From an uncultured Collinsella sp. (GTDB taxonomy: Bacteria; Actinomycetota; Coriobacteriia; Coriobacteriales; Coriobacteriaceae): 64,000 bases of DNA. The notes beneath the pieces were generated by a model. It had not been told where the DNA came from. It did not search any database and saw nothing but the letters and a program-made list of their open reading frames with translations. The translations under genes and the position numbers were made by a program. This document shows, piece by piece, positions 49,943-58,400 of the stretch (positions are counted from its first letter, which is position 1; each line of letters opens with the position of its first letter). The stretch is from positions 1 through 64,000 of the forward strand of contig UQID01000003.1 of the NCBI GenBank assembly GCA_900541045.1, written 5' to 3'.

Positions 49943-51432
49943 ATCAGACTAAGGTAGCGAAGACCGTACACTGTGCCTCAACAGCGCTCGCCGTCCTGCT
50001 GTCAATGGCCATCATGGCCTTAATCCCCGCCATCAGATCGGCAGGGACGCTGGATACGGACGGATGGTTCCTTCTCGCCTCGGGGCGCGTAATCGTCGAA
50101 TCCGGCATCCCGGTTACAAACCCCTTCACCGCAATCTCCGGCCAGGGCATCGTGCTCCAGCAGTGGCTCCATGACGCGTGGCTCTATCTGTGGTGGAAGG
50201 CCGCGGGCTACACGGGCGTCGCCGTGTCCGTGGCGGTACCCGCCGCGCTGGCCCTGTGGGCCTATACCGGCACCGTCTCCAGGCTGGCGCAAAACCCGCG
50301 TTACCCCTGGGCGCCACTGTTGATCAGCGCGGTCGGGTTTGCCCTCATGACCTCATATCTATCCGTCCGTCCATCCCCTTGGACGGCGGCGCTGCTATTC
50401 GTCACCATCTCTACGTGTCAAGAATGGCGACGGGGATCCAGTTCTCGTTGCCTTCTGGTACTCCCGGTCGTGTCGCTGCTGTCTGTAAATCTGCAGGCGG
50501 CGCTTTGGCCCTTGCCCGCCGCTGCCGCCGCGTGCTTCCTGCTCCCGGAAGAGGGCGAGATCTCGCTCGGCGAGACTGGCGAGACAGTTCGCTCATGGGC
50601 GCGGTCCAGGCTGCCGCTACTTGCGGCGATTGTAGGAATGGCTGCAGAATCGCTTATAAACCCTTATTTCATCGATGGTTCACTCTATGTGATCCGCTCA
50701 CTCGGGGCCGCGTCTTACGGCGGGGTCATTCTCGAGCTGAAGCCGGTGTGGGCGATGCCGGCGGCAGCCCTGTTCTGGGGCGTTGCCATCTTTGCGGCAA
50801 TCACATCGTGCGTCCTCGCACGTCGGTTCCCGCCAAGATGGCTCATCGCCTTTTGGCTGGCGGCCTCCATGGCCGGCGCGCTTGCCGTCAGGTGCCTCTG
50901 GATAACGTGGACGGTCTCGTTTCTGATTGTCGCCGCATCCGTCGGCCAGGGCGACGCAATCAACCCACGAGTACATCGTCTGCCGATTGCCGGGAGAGCC
51001 GTTATGGTCCTCGTCCTAGCGTTCTCCATCGTCAATAGCGGCCTTAACTCGCTTGACTCGGAAACCCGCTGGGTCGAGACCGGATGGAGGGGCATCGACT
51101 CGGATATGGCACAAATCGTCGAGGCCCTGGGCGACAACCCGGGTCGCATATGGTCCGAGGACGCCACGGTGATGAACTACCTAGAGTGGGCGAGGGTTCC
51201 CGTGACCTACGACATGCGTCCCGAGATCTGGTCTGAGGCGATCTCCGGCGACGGCAGGGCAAACGACTACCGCGCATACGTTGACAGTCTGGAAGGGTGC
51301 TACGGGGTCCTTAAGGAGGATGGCTGGACGTGGGCGATCGTGCGGGATTCCAAAGCAAAACGCTTTGGAAAAGCCTGCCCCGGCGCCGAAAAGGCGGCGA
51401 GCGGCAGGGGATACACGCTCTATCGGTTATGA
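49939..51432 (+). CDS. multi-pass membrane protein, glycosyltransferase-like (PMT/GT-C type)
   Basis: 497 aa from TTG at 49939 (caggagactcga before it). About ten hydrophobic segments. The loop after the first segment, DTDGWFLLASGRVIVESGIP then LQQWLHDAWLYLWWK, matches the pattern of GT-C glycosyltransferases (an Asp in the first loop, gr.i...G.P, QWL.D). These use lipid-linked sugars to modify proteins or glycans outside the membrane. In the tad operon it could glycosylate pilins (inference). Confidence 0.6.
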   Translation: MNQTKVAKTVHCASTALAVLLSMAIMALIPAIRSAGTLDTDGWFLLASGRVIVESGIPVTNPFTAISGQGIVLQQWLHDAWLYLWWKAAGYTGVAVSVAVPAALALWAYTGTVSRLAQNPRYPWAPLLISAVGFALMTSYLSVRPSPWTAALLFVTISTCQEWRRGSSSRCLLVLPVVSLLSVNLQAALWPLPAAAAACFLLPEEGEISLGETGETVRSWARSRLPLLAAIVGMAAESLINPYFIDGSLYVIRSLGAASYGGVILELKPVWAMPAAALFWGVAIFAAITSCVLARRFPPRWLIAFWLAASMAGALAVRCLWITWTVSFLIVAASVGQGDAINPRVHRLPIAGRAVMVLVLAFSIVNSGLNSLDSETRWVETGWRGIDSDMAQIVEALGDNPGRIWSEDATVMNYLEWARVPVTYDMRPEIWSEAISGDGRANDYRAYVDSLEGCYGVLKEDGWTWAIVRDSKAKRFGKACPGAEKAASGRGYTLYRL

Positions 51433-51460
51433 CATGAGATGGATTGATGGGTGGTAACGC

Positions 51461-52009
51461 ATGAATAGCGTCAACGTCAGCAGGAGGGCTGTTCTGGCCG
51501 CCATGGCCTCGCTAGCCCTTACAGGATGCGGAGGCTCAAAGAAAGCAAATGGATCGGACAATTCGAAGAAGAAGAATAAAGATTCCGAGAAGAGCGAGGA
51601 CGAGGCGTTCTCCTTCGGAGGCATAGGGGACACGAGCTCATCCGATGCCTCGAGGGGATTGACGGTCGATGGCGTCTACAAGAGGGTCGCCACGGACTCA
51701 AGCGGCAAGGAATACCGGTTCCTCCTTGTCGGCATGACATTCGAGAACAACCTCGACCATGACGGACGGGCACCGGTGTCCTACGTCTCGTGCTACCAAA
51801 ACGGCGTGAAGCTGTCCCATTTCACGAAATACAGCGACCCGAACGCCTCGAAGACACTCGAGCCCGGCTACTCGATTTCAGTCTGTACCGCGTTTCTGCT
51901 GGAAGACGAGGGCCAGCCCGTGAAGGTGAAGATCAAATCATCGAACTCGTCGGATTACGTCTACGAGAACACCTTCCCGATCTCTCACTTGGACTACACG
52001 GCCCTCTAG
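51461..52009 (+). CDS. lipoprotein with DUF5067-like domain
   Basis: 182 aa. Signal peptide with SRR and lipobox LALTGCGG (Cys ~26), then a Lys/Asp-rich linker (SKKKNKDSEKSEDE) and a strand-rich domain with LLVGMTFENN and VSCYQNGVKLSHFTKYSD resembling the DUF5067-type family of Gram-positive lipoproteins. Attached to the outer face of the membrane. Last gene of the tad operon. Confidence 0.7.
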   Translation: MNSVNVSRRAVLAAMASLALTGCGGSKKANGSDNSKKKNKDSEKSEDEAFSFGGIGDTSSSDASRGLTVDGVYKRVATDSSGKEYRFLLVGMTFENNLDHDGRAPVSYVSCYQNGVKLSHFTKYSDPNASKTLEPGYSISVCTAFLLEDEGQPVKVKIKSSNSSDYVYENTFPISHLDYTAL

Positions 52010-52257
52010 GGGTCCTCTCCGGCGCGCACGATATAATAGCCATCACCGTCTTTGACGATGAAGCGGTGGACCGGCCTGCCCTTCCAATCGATCTCGACAC
52101 TCCAGATACGGGCGAGGCTACCCGCCTTGCGCCCGGGACAGGGGACAGATGCGCCCGTTGAGCGGACCTGGAACCTACGACCGTCGGAAAGCTCGATCCA
52201 CCTGAACTTCGGCTCCCTACCGGGCCTCTCCACGACGCTGACAGTAACGGGAGTCAT
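52006..52257 (-). CDS. small hypothetical protein (83 aa)
   Basis: Frame MTPVTVSVVERPGREPKFRW then ELSDGRRFQV...WSVEIDWKGRPVHRFIVKDGDGYYIVRAG. This has the layout of a small family of strand-rich proteins with WxxDGRxFxV and a closing W/YxV, similar in style to the + strand gene at 52625. Convergent with and overlapping the lipoprotein stop by 4 bp. Unknown function. Confidence 0.5.
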   Translation of the reverse strand: MTPVTVSVVERPGREPKFRWIELSDGRRFQVRSTGASVPCPGRKAGSLARIWSVEIDWKGRPVHRFIVKDGDGYYIVRAGEDP

Positions 52258-52624
52258 TTTCGCTCCAAAAGAATCTCATGACCATATGAAATTGGAAAGC
52301 TGGCCGCCGGACACTGCTGCGCAATCATGGCTATTCCGGCCTAAATACTGGCAGGTGATCATATATGCTCGCAGCATCATATCTAGTCAGCAGCAGGACA
52401 AGTATGCTCTCTGATCTATTCTTTGCCATAACCGTTCGGCCCATTCTTACAGGGGTTTCCATAAAGTAAGAATCCCACTGTTGAAGCTCTCGCGCAGGGC
52501 TGTTTGGTGCCATCAGGTGACACTTCAGTCTGTATCGCAAAGGCTTCAAAACATCCGGCATGCACGCTATGAGATATGAGACAATAGAACACGCGTTCGT
52601 TAGTTATTGGCATGAGGAGTCGGC
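52258..52624. promoter_or_regulatory. intergenic region with TGTCACC motif and LexA-like box
   Basis: No convincing gene (a minus-strand frame at 52331-52561 has no start signal). Holds the motif on the minus strand at 52503-52523 (aagtgtcacctgatggcacc, then aaa), ~245 bp before the minus gene at 52257, and a perfect LexA-type palindrome gaacacgcgttc at 52587-52598, 27 bp before the + gene at 52625. Confidence 0.55.
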
Positions 52625-52909
52625 GTGGGGAAGAAGTCAATCAGACTTGTGACGGCACTGGTCGAGTGCCGGCCGGACGGAGAGTACGTACCGTGGGGAA
52701 TCAAATGGTACGACGGCAGGATCTTCCCCTTCACAGAGGTCGGTTGGCACGAACCCCGGTCATGGGTGATGGGGGAGGGCCGTGTGTGCGAGAGCTGGCG
52801 CGTAAAGATGGGAGACGGTACCCTGCGCGACATCTGCCACCACGGCAACAGCTGGTATGTGGTCCATGATCCGGAAAATGACAGACCGGATGAAGGATGG
52901 TCTCCGTAA
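52625..52909 (+). CDS. small hypothetical protein (94 aa), possibly SOS-regulated
   Basis: GTG start at 52625 with atgaggagtcggc before it. LVECRPDGEYVPWGIKWYDG then RIFPFTEV and WRVKMGDGTLRDICHHGNSWYVVHD is the same kind of strand-rich, Trp-rich fold as at 52006. Not functionally known. A LexA-like box lies 27 bp upstream. Confidence 0.55.
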   Translation: MGKKSIRLVTALVECRPDGEYVPWGIKWYDGRIFPFTEVGWHEPRSWVMGEGRVCESWRVKMGDGTLRDICHHGNSWYVVHDPENDRPDEGWSP

Positions 52910-52945
52910 CCGAGATATCGTATTGGCAATAGCCGAACTGTGATA

Positions 52946-53041
52946 TGACTCAACTACGTGACAATGTAACTACGCAATAACGCAACTACGGCATAGTGTA
53001 ACGATGTAATAGAGTGATTGTGTAATGCCGTAACTTCTTAA
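52946..53041 (+). repeat. degenerate 8-bp tandem array E
   Basis: 12 octamers in phase: tgactcaa, ctacgtga, caatgtaa, ctacgcaa, taacgcaa, ctacggca, tagtgtaa, cgatgtaa, tagagtga, ttgtgtaa, tgccgtaa, cttcttaa. Consensus CTACGTAA is a rotation of array A's AACTACGT, so same family and orientation. It lies upstream of relBE; 53042-53232 is otherwise empty except for the relBE promoter region. Confidence 0.75.
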
Positions 53042-53232
53042 AATGCAAGTATTCATTAACGTAATTTCGCAGTTATCAGCACCATGATTTTCCATAGCTA
53101 TCCTGGGTGGCCTCTTTCGTTACAGTTCACATTACATGAACGATGGAAGATCAATACATTTATTGTGCACCTCTGCGGTGATCGATGTGCTAGAATGTAA
53201 TACACGTTATACGCATGATTGGGAGGTGCGTT

Positions 53233-53469
53233 ATGGCCACTGCTACCGCGGCATTGAGGCTGCCCGAGGACTTAGCAATCAGGTACGACCGTTTGGCGAA
53301 ATCAACGGGACGCACGAAGACTTTCTACATGACAGAAGCGCTCGCCGCCGAGATTGACAGGCTGGAGTACGAGTACGGCTTAATGAAGAAGGTCGAGGAT
53401 TATAGGGCCGGCAGGCTTGAGACTGTGACGCTCGACGAGCTGGAGGAGAGCCTTGGCTTGGCGGATTGA
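53233..53469 (+). CDS. relB: RelB-like antitoxin
   Basis: 78 aa from the ATG at 53233 (gggaggtgcgtt before it). ATAALRLPEDLAIRYDRLAK then TGRTKTFYMTEALAAEIDRL is a ribbon-helix-helix antitoxin; the acidic tail (VTLDELEESLGLAD) wraps the toxin. Binds and blocks the RelE toxin and represses its own operon. Overlaps relE by 17 bp. Confidence 0.85.
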   Translation: MATATAALRLPEDLAIRYDRLAKSTGRTKTFYMTEALAAEIDRLEYEYGLMKKVEDYRAGRLETVTLDELEESLGLAD

Positions 53470-53725
53470 AGTCGATAAGGATGTCCAGCGATCAATGAGA
53501 AAGCTGGACAAGCAGATCGCCAAAAGAATTGTGGCAAAGCTCCATGAGATTTCACAGCTCGAAGACCCGAGGAGCATGGGAAAGGGCTTAACTGAAAATA
53601 AGTCTGGTCTATGGCGCTACAGGGTCGGAGACTATCGGATAGTTGTCGATATCGAGGACGATGTTCTCGTCATCCTTGTTGTCGATGTAGACCACCGAAG
53701 CAGGGTTTACAGGACTCGCAGGTAG
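53453..53725 (+). CDS. relE: RelE-family mRNA interferase toxin
   Basis: 90 aa from TTG at 53453. MAWRIEVDKDVQRSMRKLDK, GLTENKSGLWRYRVGDYRIV and LVVDVDHRSRVYR are the RelE/ParE toxin blocks, with basic residues and Tyr/Arg at the C-terminal active-site end. Cuts mRNA at the ribosome when freed. Followed by a strong terminator; flanked on both sides by octamer arrays. Confidence 0.88.
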   Translation: MAWRIEVDKDVQRSMRKLDKQIAKRIVAKLHEISQLEDPRSMGKGLTENKSGLWRYRVGDYRIVVDIEDDVLVILVVDVDHRSRVYRTRR

Positions 53726-53747
53726 GCTGGTCGACACCGCTAGCGCA

Positions 53748-53777
53748 ACGGGGAGGGTTTTTGACCCTCCCCGTTTT
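53748..53777 (+). terminator. Rho-independent terminator
   Basis: acggggaggg / ccctccccgt stem with TTTTTGA loop and T5 run after relE. Confidence 0.85.
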
Positions 53778-54139
53778 TACGCTTGCCAACAGGGGCGGCC
53801 GTCGTAGGGCCCGCCGTCTGGATGTCGGTCGTACTCCCGCGGCCCCGTTTTCAGCAGCTCCTTGGCGCGAGCACGGTCGTAGCGCACGTCCCATTTGCTG
53901 CAGTAATACCAACTCGAATCGCCGTGGCCATAGGTGACGGGCTTCCATCGCGTGTCGACGATCGGGACGAGCCCCAGGACACACCACCGATAAGCCGTGT
54001 TTTCGATGTAGCTGTCCTGCAGGTTGGCCTCGCTGATGGTGTCGATGGTGCCGCCCCAACGGCATAACGTAGCTACGTGATAACGGAACTGTGCAATATC
54101 GTAACTATGTAATTTCTGACTAAATGAATTTCCTAACAA
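53777..54139 (-). pseudogene. hypothetical, probably 5'-truncated remnant
   Basis: The frame of 120 codons contains at its 5' end the translation of octamer array F (HSYDIAQFRYHVATLC), so the true N-terminus is missing or replaced. The rest (SEANLQDSYIENTAYRWCVL...VRYDRARAKELLKTG...GGPYDGRPCWQA) looks coding but is not recognised. No ribosome binding site was found. Probably the 3' end of a gene cut by the array. Confidence 0.35.
54065..54112 (+). repeat. degenerate 8-bp tandem array F
   Basis: Short array: ctacgtga, taacggaa, ctgtgcaa, tatcgtaa, ctatgtaa, preceded by a less exact unit. Same consensus and orientation as E, so relBE lies between E and F. Confidence 0.6.
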
Positions 54140-54142
54140 ACG

Positions 54143-54170
54143 AAAAGCCCCTGATCAGGGCAGGGGCTTA
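54143..54170 (-). terminator. terminator of the minus-strand ICE segment
   Basis: aagcccctg / caggggctt stem followed on the minus strand by tttcgtttg, 16 bp after the end of the gene at 54186. Confidence 0.7.
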
Positions 54171-54185
54171 CGGATTTGTGAGCTA

Positions 54186-54950
54186 TTAATGTCGCGTTGA
54201 ACGCTTTCTCATATCGAGCGATTTCTTAAGGTTTTCCGTACCGGCGACGCTATGGCCCAAAAGGCCATCGAGTCCCGATCTCAGCGCCGCTACATCTGCC
54301 GCCGAAGCCCCAGCACGCAGGATCTTCGAGTCGAGCAGCGATCTCATGAAGCGTTCCGGAGTCTTTTCCGAGATGATCGCCTCGACCTCCTTGGAGATTC
54401 GGTTCGGATCGCGGTCAACGGGAACCGTCGGCATCTCCTTGGATGAGACGGGGTGTGCCCCGTTGTTCCTGAGCCAATACCTGAACTCGGTATCGACATC
54501 CTCGGGAACCTCGACCTTGATCTCGTTAGTTTCCTCATCGATCACGAGGGCGCCGTAAAGCGAGTCGCGCTCGGCGTTCTCGACCATCCCCTCGAGCTCA
54601 AGGATTCCCATAAGGATCGGGAGCTCCATCAGCCTTTCATGCCCGGCACTGTAACTCCCGATTACCTTGGCATCATCGTAATTACCGGGGAATTCGACGG
54701 AATATCCGTTGGGCGAAAGCTCCGGCCATCCGAGCGCAAGCGATGCCTCTACCTCATGCGAGACATGGGCCACGGGAGAGATGCCGCCATATGAGAAGGG
54801 CTGTACGAAAACGCCCTCGCGGCCTTTCGGGTCCCTCGTGAGTTTGAAACAGACATCATGGGGCCGACTTGGACGGTCACTGAACTTGGGCGCGTACTGT
54901 ACGCTAAATAAGGCGACGTAAGGTTTCCCGTTGTCATCCACAAGATACAT
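54186..54950 (-). CDS. hypothetical protein (254 aa)
   Basis: ATG at 54950 with aggaggagctgat before it. Soluble. N-terminus VDDNGKPYVALFSVQYAPKF, central acidic region, and a C-terminal helical part (SEKTPERFMRSLLDSKILRA...SLDMRKRS). Not recognised. Last gene of the long minus-strand operon that starts beyond 64000, so it probably belongs to the conjugative element. Confidence 0.55.
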   Translation of the reverse strand: MYLVDDNGKPYVALFSVQYAPKFSDRPSRPHDVCFKLTRDPKGREGVFVQPFSYGGISPVAHVSHEVEASLALGWPELSPNGYSVEFPGNYDDAKVIGSYSAGHERLMELPILMGILELEGMVENAERDSLYGALVIDEETNEIKVEVPEDVDTEFRYWLRNNGAHPVSSKEMPTVPVDRDPNRISKEVEAIISEKTPERFMRSLLDSKILRAGASAADVAALRSGLDGLLGHSVAGTENLKKSLDMRKRSTRH

Positions 54951-54951
54951 A

Positions 54952-55101
54952 TCAGCTCCTCCTAATATTCATTCGCTTGACCGCAGCGTTTTCGTCTAGC
55001 TCGATGCCGCGGGCGGTCTTCTGAGCGCGTTCCGCATCGAAGGCCCTGACAAGCGCAGGCGCATACTCTTCCGCTAGCGATGCGGCCTGTAGCTTAAACA
55101 T
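54952..55101 (-). CDS. small hypothetical protein (49 aa)
   Basis: Frame MFKLQAASLAEEYAPALVRAFD... ending NIRRS, rich in Ala and Glu, one amphipathic helix. No ribosome binding site at the ATG. It lies between two operon genes with 1-2 bp and 21-bp gaps, which makes it plausible. Confidence 0.45.
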   Translation of the reverse strand: MFKLQAASLAEEYAPALVRAFDAERAQKTARGIELDENAAVKRMNIRRS

Positions 55102-55122
55102 ACGGGAGATGACCCCGGCATC

Positions 55123-55389
55123 CTACTTCGCTTGCTTGCCTGCGAGCGCGATGGCGGCCTCGCAGATCTCATTGGTCGTCGGCTCCCTTCCACCGAACTC
55201 CGCGAGCTCATTTTTCACGGTATCCAGCGAGCCGCCGTCATTTCTGGCATAGGCGGCGATATAGGCCTGTTTGAGCGCCTCGACCAGTCTCTCGTCAGCC
55301 GCAATCCCGGTGTCGGTGCCACCGCCATCTCGATAGTAGGCCGTCGTGGCCCCCTCAATCGATTCGGCGAGACTTTTCCCTACGTTCAT
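55123..55389 (-). CDS. hypothetical helical protein (88 aa)
   Basis: Starts MNVGKSLAESIEGATTAYYR at the ATG at 55389 (cggagacggg before it; a TTG at 55416 is another start). Rich in Ala/Glu with VKNELAEFGGREPTTNEICE. Not recognised. In the minus-strand operon between the methylase-helicase and the small genes. Confidence 0.5.
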   Translation of the reverse strand: MNVGKSLAESIEGATTAYYRDGGGTDTGIAADERLVEALKQAYIAAYARNDGGSLDTVKNELAEFGGREPTTNEICEAAIALAGKQAK

Positions 55390-55472
55390 CCCGTCTCCGT
55401 TCTCATTCAACCTCAATCGGATCCATAGCGTCCAGGCGGCTAGCGCCTTTGGAGGCCGACTGTGGCTGTCGT

Positions 55473-58400
55473 TTAAAATCCATGACCGCTCGTGTGGGGA
55501 TGTGCGCCCCCATCGTGTCCCCCGACACTGACGGGAGACTCCGCAATGGCAGGGCCGTCCTCGTCCTGGTCACCATCTACGCCTGACTCGTCATGGCCTT
55601 TTTTCAGCTCCTTCTGCTCCAGCTCGGCAAGCTCGCCCTGCAGCTTCTCGAGATTCTCCTCACCGTCCCAGGGCTCGACAACGATTCTCATGGCATCCTC
55701 AAGCTGCTTGTCGGAGCGCTCCATAAGGGCCCTTGCCTGGTCTAGACCGCCCGCCTCCTTCTCGATAATGCCGTCCATCTGCTGCAGCACGGTGTGTGAA
55801 CCGGAAGTGGCCGACGGCAGCATATGGTTCGACCAGTGCGCGTCGGCCGCACCCTTGACCCTAAGGCCGATGAAGGGGTCGTAACGGAAGGTGCCGTCTC
55901 GCTCGAGCAGCGTCTGCTCCTTCTTCACGACAATCTCAAGACCGCGAAACTCTCCGATTGCCCTGACTGGGCCGATGGGACAATCTCCGGCAGCCCCCTG
56001 AATCATGCCGATCGCGCTAGCTCGATCTAGCGCCGACACGCCTCCGACCGAGACCCTTACGATATCTGCGCCCTTGTCGAGCTCCCTTTGCCTGTTCGCA
56101 GACTCGAGGACATCGTGGTCACGTTCGAGCAACTCGAATCGCCGTCGGTTGCAAGCGGCTGAAGGCTCATAACGAGATTCGATTTGGTGGCGCATGTTTG
56201 CCACCATCTCGTCATGAGACTGCTTGAGCATGGACTGTGCCATAATCTCGCTTCTCAGCTCTTGGATCCTCTTGATATCGGGGTTACCCGACGCCACGGC
56301 GGCAAGGTCGGAGTAGGTGATTCTCGTCTCATCGATGTCATCCATGCTGCGCACGGACGGCTTATTCGAGAAGACCTGCCCGATGAAGCGCTGCTTGTGC
56401 TCGACGGTGGAGTAGAGGAAGGAGTCGAAAGTTCCCTGGGCGACGTACTTGAAGTCCCTCACGCTCTCGAAAAGGTTTCCCTGGCGCCTGATTCGACCAA
56501 GGCGCTGCTCGAAATCGGAAGGCCTCCATGGGCAATCGAGGTTATGGATGGCCGCGAGTCTCGTCTGGACGTTTGTGCCCGTGCCCAGCTTCTCAGTCGA
56601 ACCCATGAGGACGCGCACCTCGCCCGAACGGACCTTCTCGAAGAGCGTTTCCTTCTTCTCCGGGTCGTTGCCGGCGTCGCTGACGCACGCAACCTGCTCG
56701 GAGGGGATTCCCGCCTCGATGAGGCGTCTCCTCATGTCGTCTTGGATATTCCATTTCCCCGAGGCCGGGGTCGAACGGTCGCAAAAGACGAGCTGCGCGC
56801 CGCGCATGTCGGCCGTCTCCTCCCAGATTTTAAATACCTCGCGAGCGCATACCTCACATTTGCCGCCCTCCATCGGCTCAAACTCGGGGTGAATCAGCTT
56901 CGGGTCGAGCGCGACCTTCATGCCGTCGCCCGTGATCGCAAGCAGGTTATCGTTGCCGTCAGCATTTCCGGCACGGACGCGTTCGCCGCGGATGCCGAGC
57001 TTTTTGACTTCCTCGAGCTGCTCAGGCGTGGCGGGCACGGTGATATGGATCTCCTCGCAATCGGGGACCTTGAGGTTCACGGTCTCCTGCGTGACGATGT
57101 CCGCAAAGGTTCGGTAGGCGCTCATGAGCTCGGGGAGGTTGTGGAACTTCGTGAAGCGCTGTTTCAGCTGGAAGCCGTTGCCCTCGGGCTTGATCTCCAT
57201 CGAGTCCTCTATCGTGCCGAACGTGAACGCCCAGGACGGGAAAGATGACAGGCCCTGCCGTTCGAGGAGCTCAGGGGCGAGATAGCGCTGCATGTTGTAC
57301 AGCTCGCCCATCGTATTGGTGACAGGCGTGCCCGTGGCGAACACGATGTTGCGTCCATGGCCGATTTCACGAAGATAGGTGCACTTTTCAAGCAGGCTCT
57401 CACTGCGGTTGGACTTCGAGGAAGTCATTCCCGCAATAGCGAGGCCATACGTAGGGAGATTCTTATAGTTGTGCGCCTCGTCCACAAACAGATAGTCGAA
57501 GCCGATCTCCTCGAACGAAAGCCCTTCGGTCTTCGGAGAAGAATGGAGTTTCGAGAGCTTATCGTTGATTTTCTTAACTTCCTCCTCGAGCTTTTTAACC
57601 GAGAAGGTTCCACCGTTTTCTTGCGCATCTTCTTTGGCCCGCAGGAATTCCATCCTTCGGCGTTTGAGATAGACCTCCTTTCGCTCCTGAGAAAGGTCGA
57701 GCATATCGAAGCGCGAACTCGATACGATCACGGAGTCCCAGTCCCCGTTTGCCGCGCGGCCGAAGAACTCTCTCGCCGCATCCGCGGAATCCGACTCGGA
57801 TTTACCCATATAGAGCACCCTCGACCCCGGATAGAGGTAGGCAAAGTCCGATGCCCACTGTTCGGTCAGGTGCTTCGGCACGACGACAAGCGGCTTGTTG
57901 GCTCGACCGAGACGCCTGGCCTCCATGCACATGGCGATACCCGTATAGGTTTTTCCGGCACCGACGACATGGGCCACAAGCGTGCCCTCATCTGCCTGCC
58001 CGGCTCGCGCGACGGCGGCACGCTGATGCGGCCTCATCTCCACGTCGGGATTCATACCGGGAAAGGTGAGGTATGAGCCGTCATACGTCCTGGGCGCCAA
58101 TCGGTTGTACCTATCGTTGTAGATTCTGCACAGAACATCTGCCCGATCCGGGTCTGCCCACACCCATTTCTCGAAAGCCGACGAAATCAAGCGCCTCCTG
58201 TCCCATGCGGCCTTAGTCCCCTGGGGGTCGGGAATCTTCTTGCCCGTGGACGGGTCGGTCCTGTTCAGCTTCGTCTCGCTGCCGTTGAGGACGGCCGAGA
58301 TGACCTTGAGCGGCGAATAGCTGCTGATGCCGTATCTGGCCAGCACCTCGAGCGAAAGCTCGGTCGCGTTTCCCGTCAGGCGCCATTTTCCGGTACGAGG

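Noticed and set aside
52331..52561. 76-codon minus-strand frame in the intergenic region
   Set aside because: No start signal; covers the TGTCACC motif; composition not coding-like.
56184..57248. 354-codon frame antisense to the methylase-helicase
   Set aside because: Shadow of a clear gene; no start signal.
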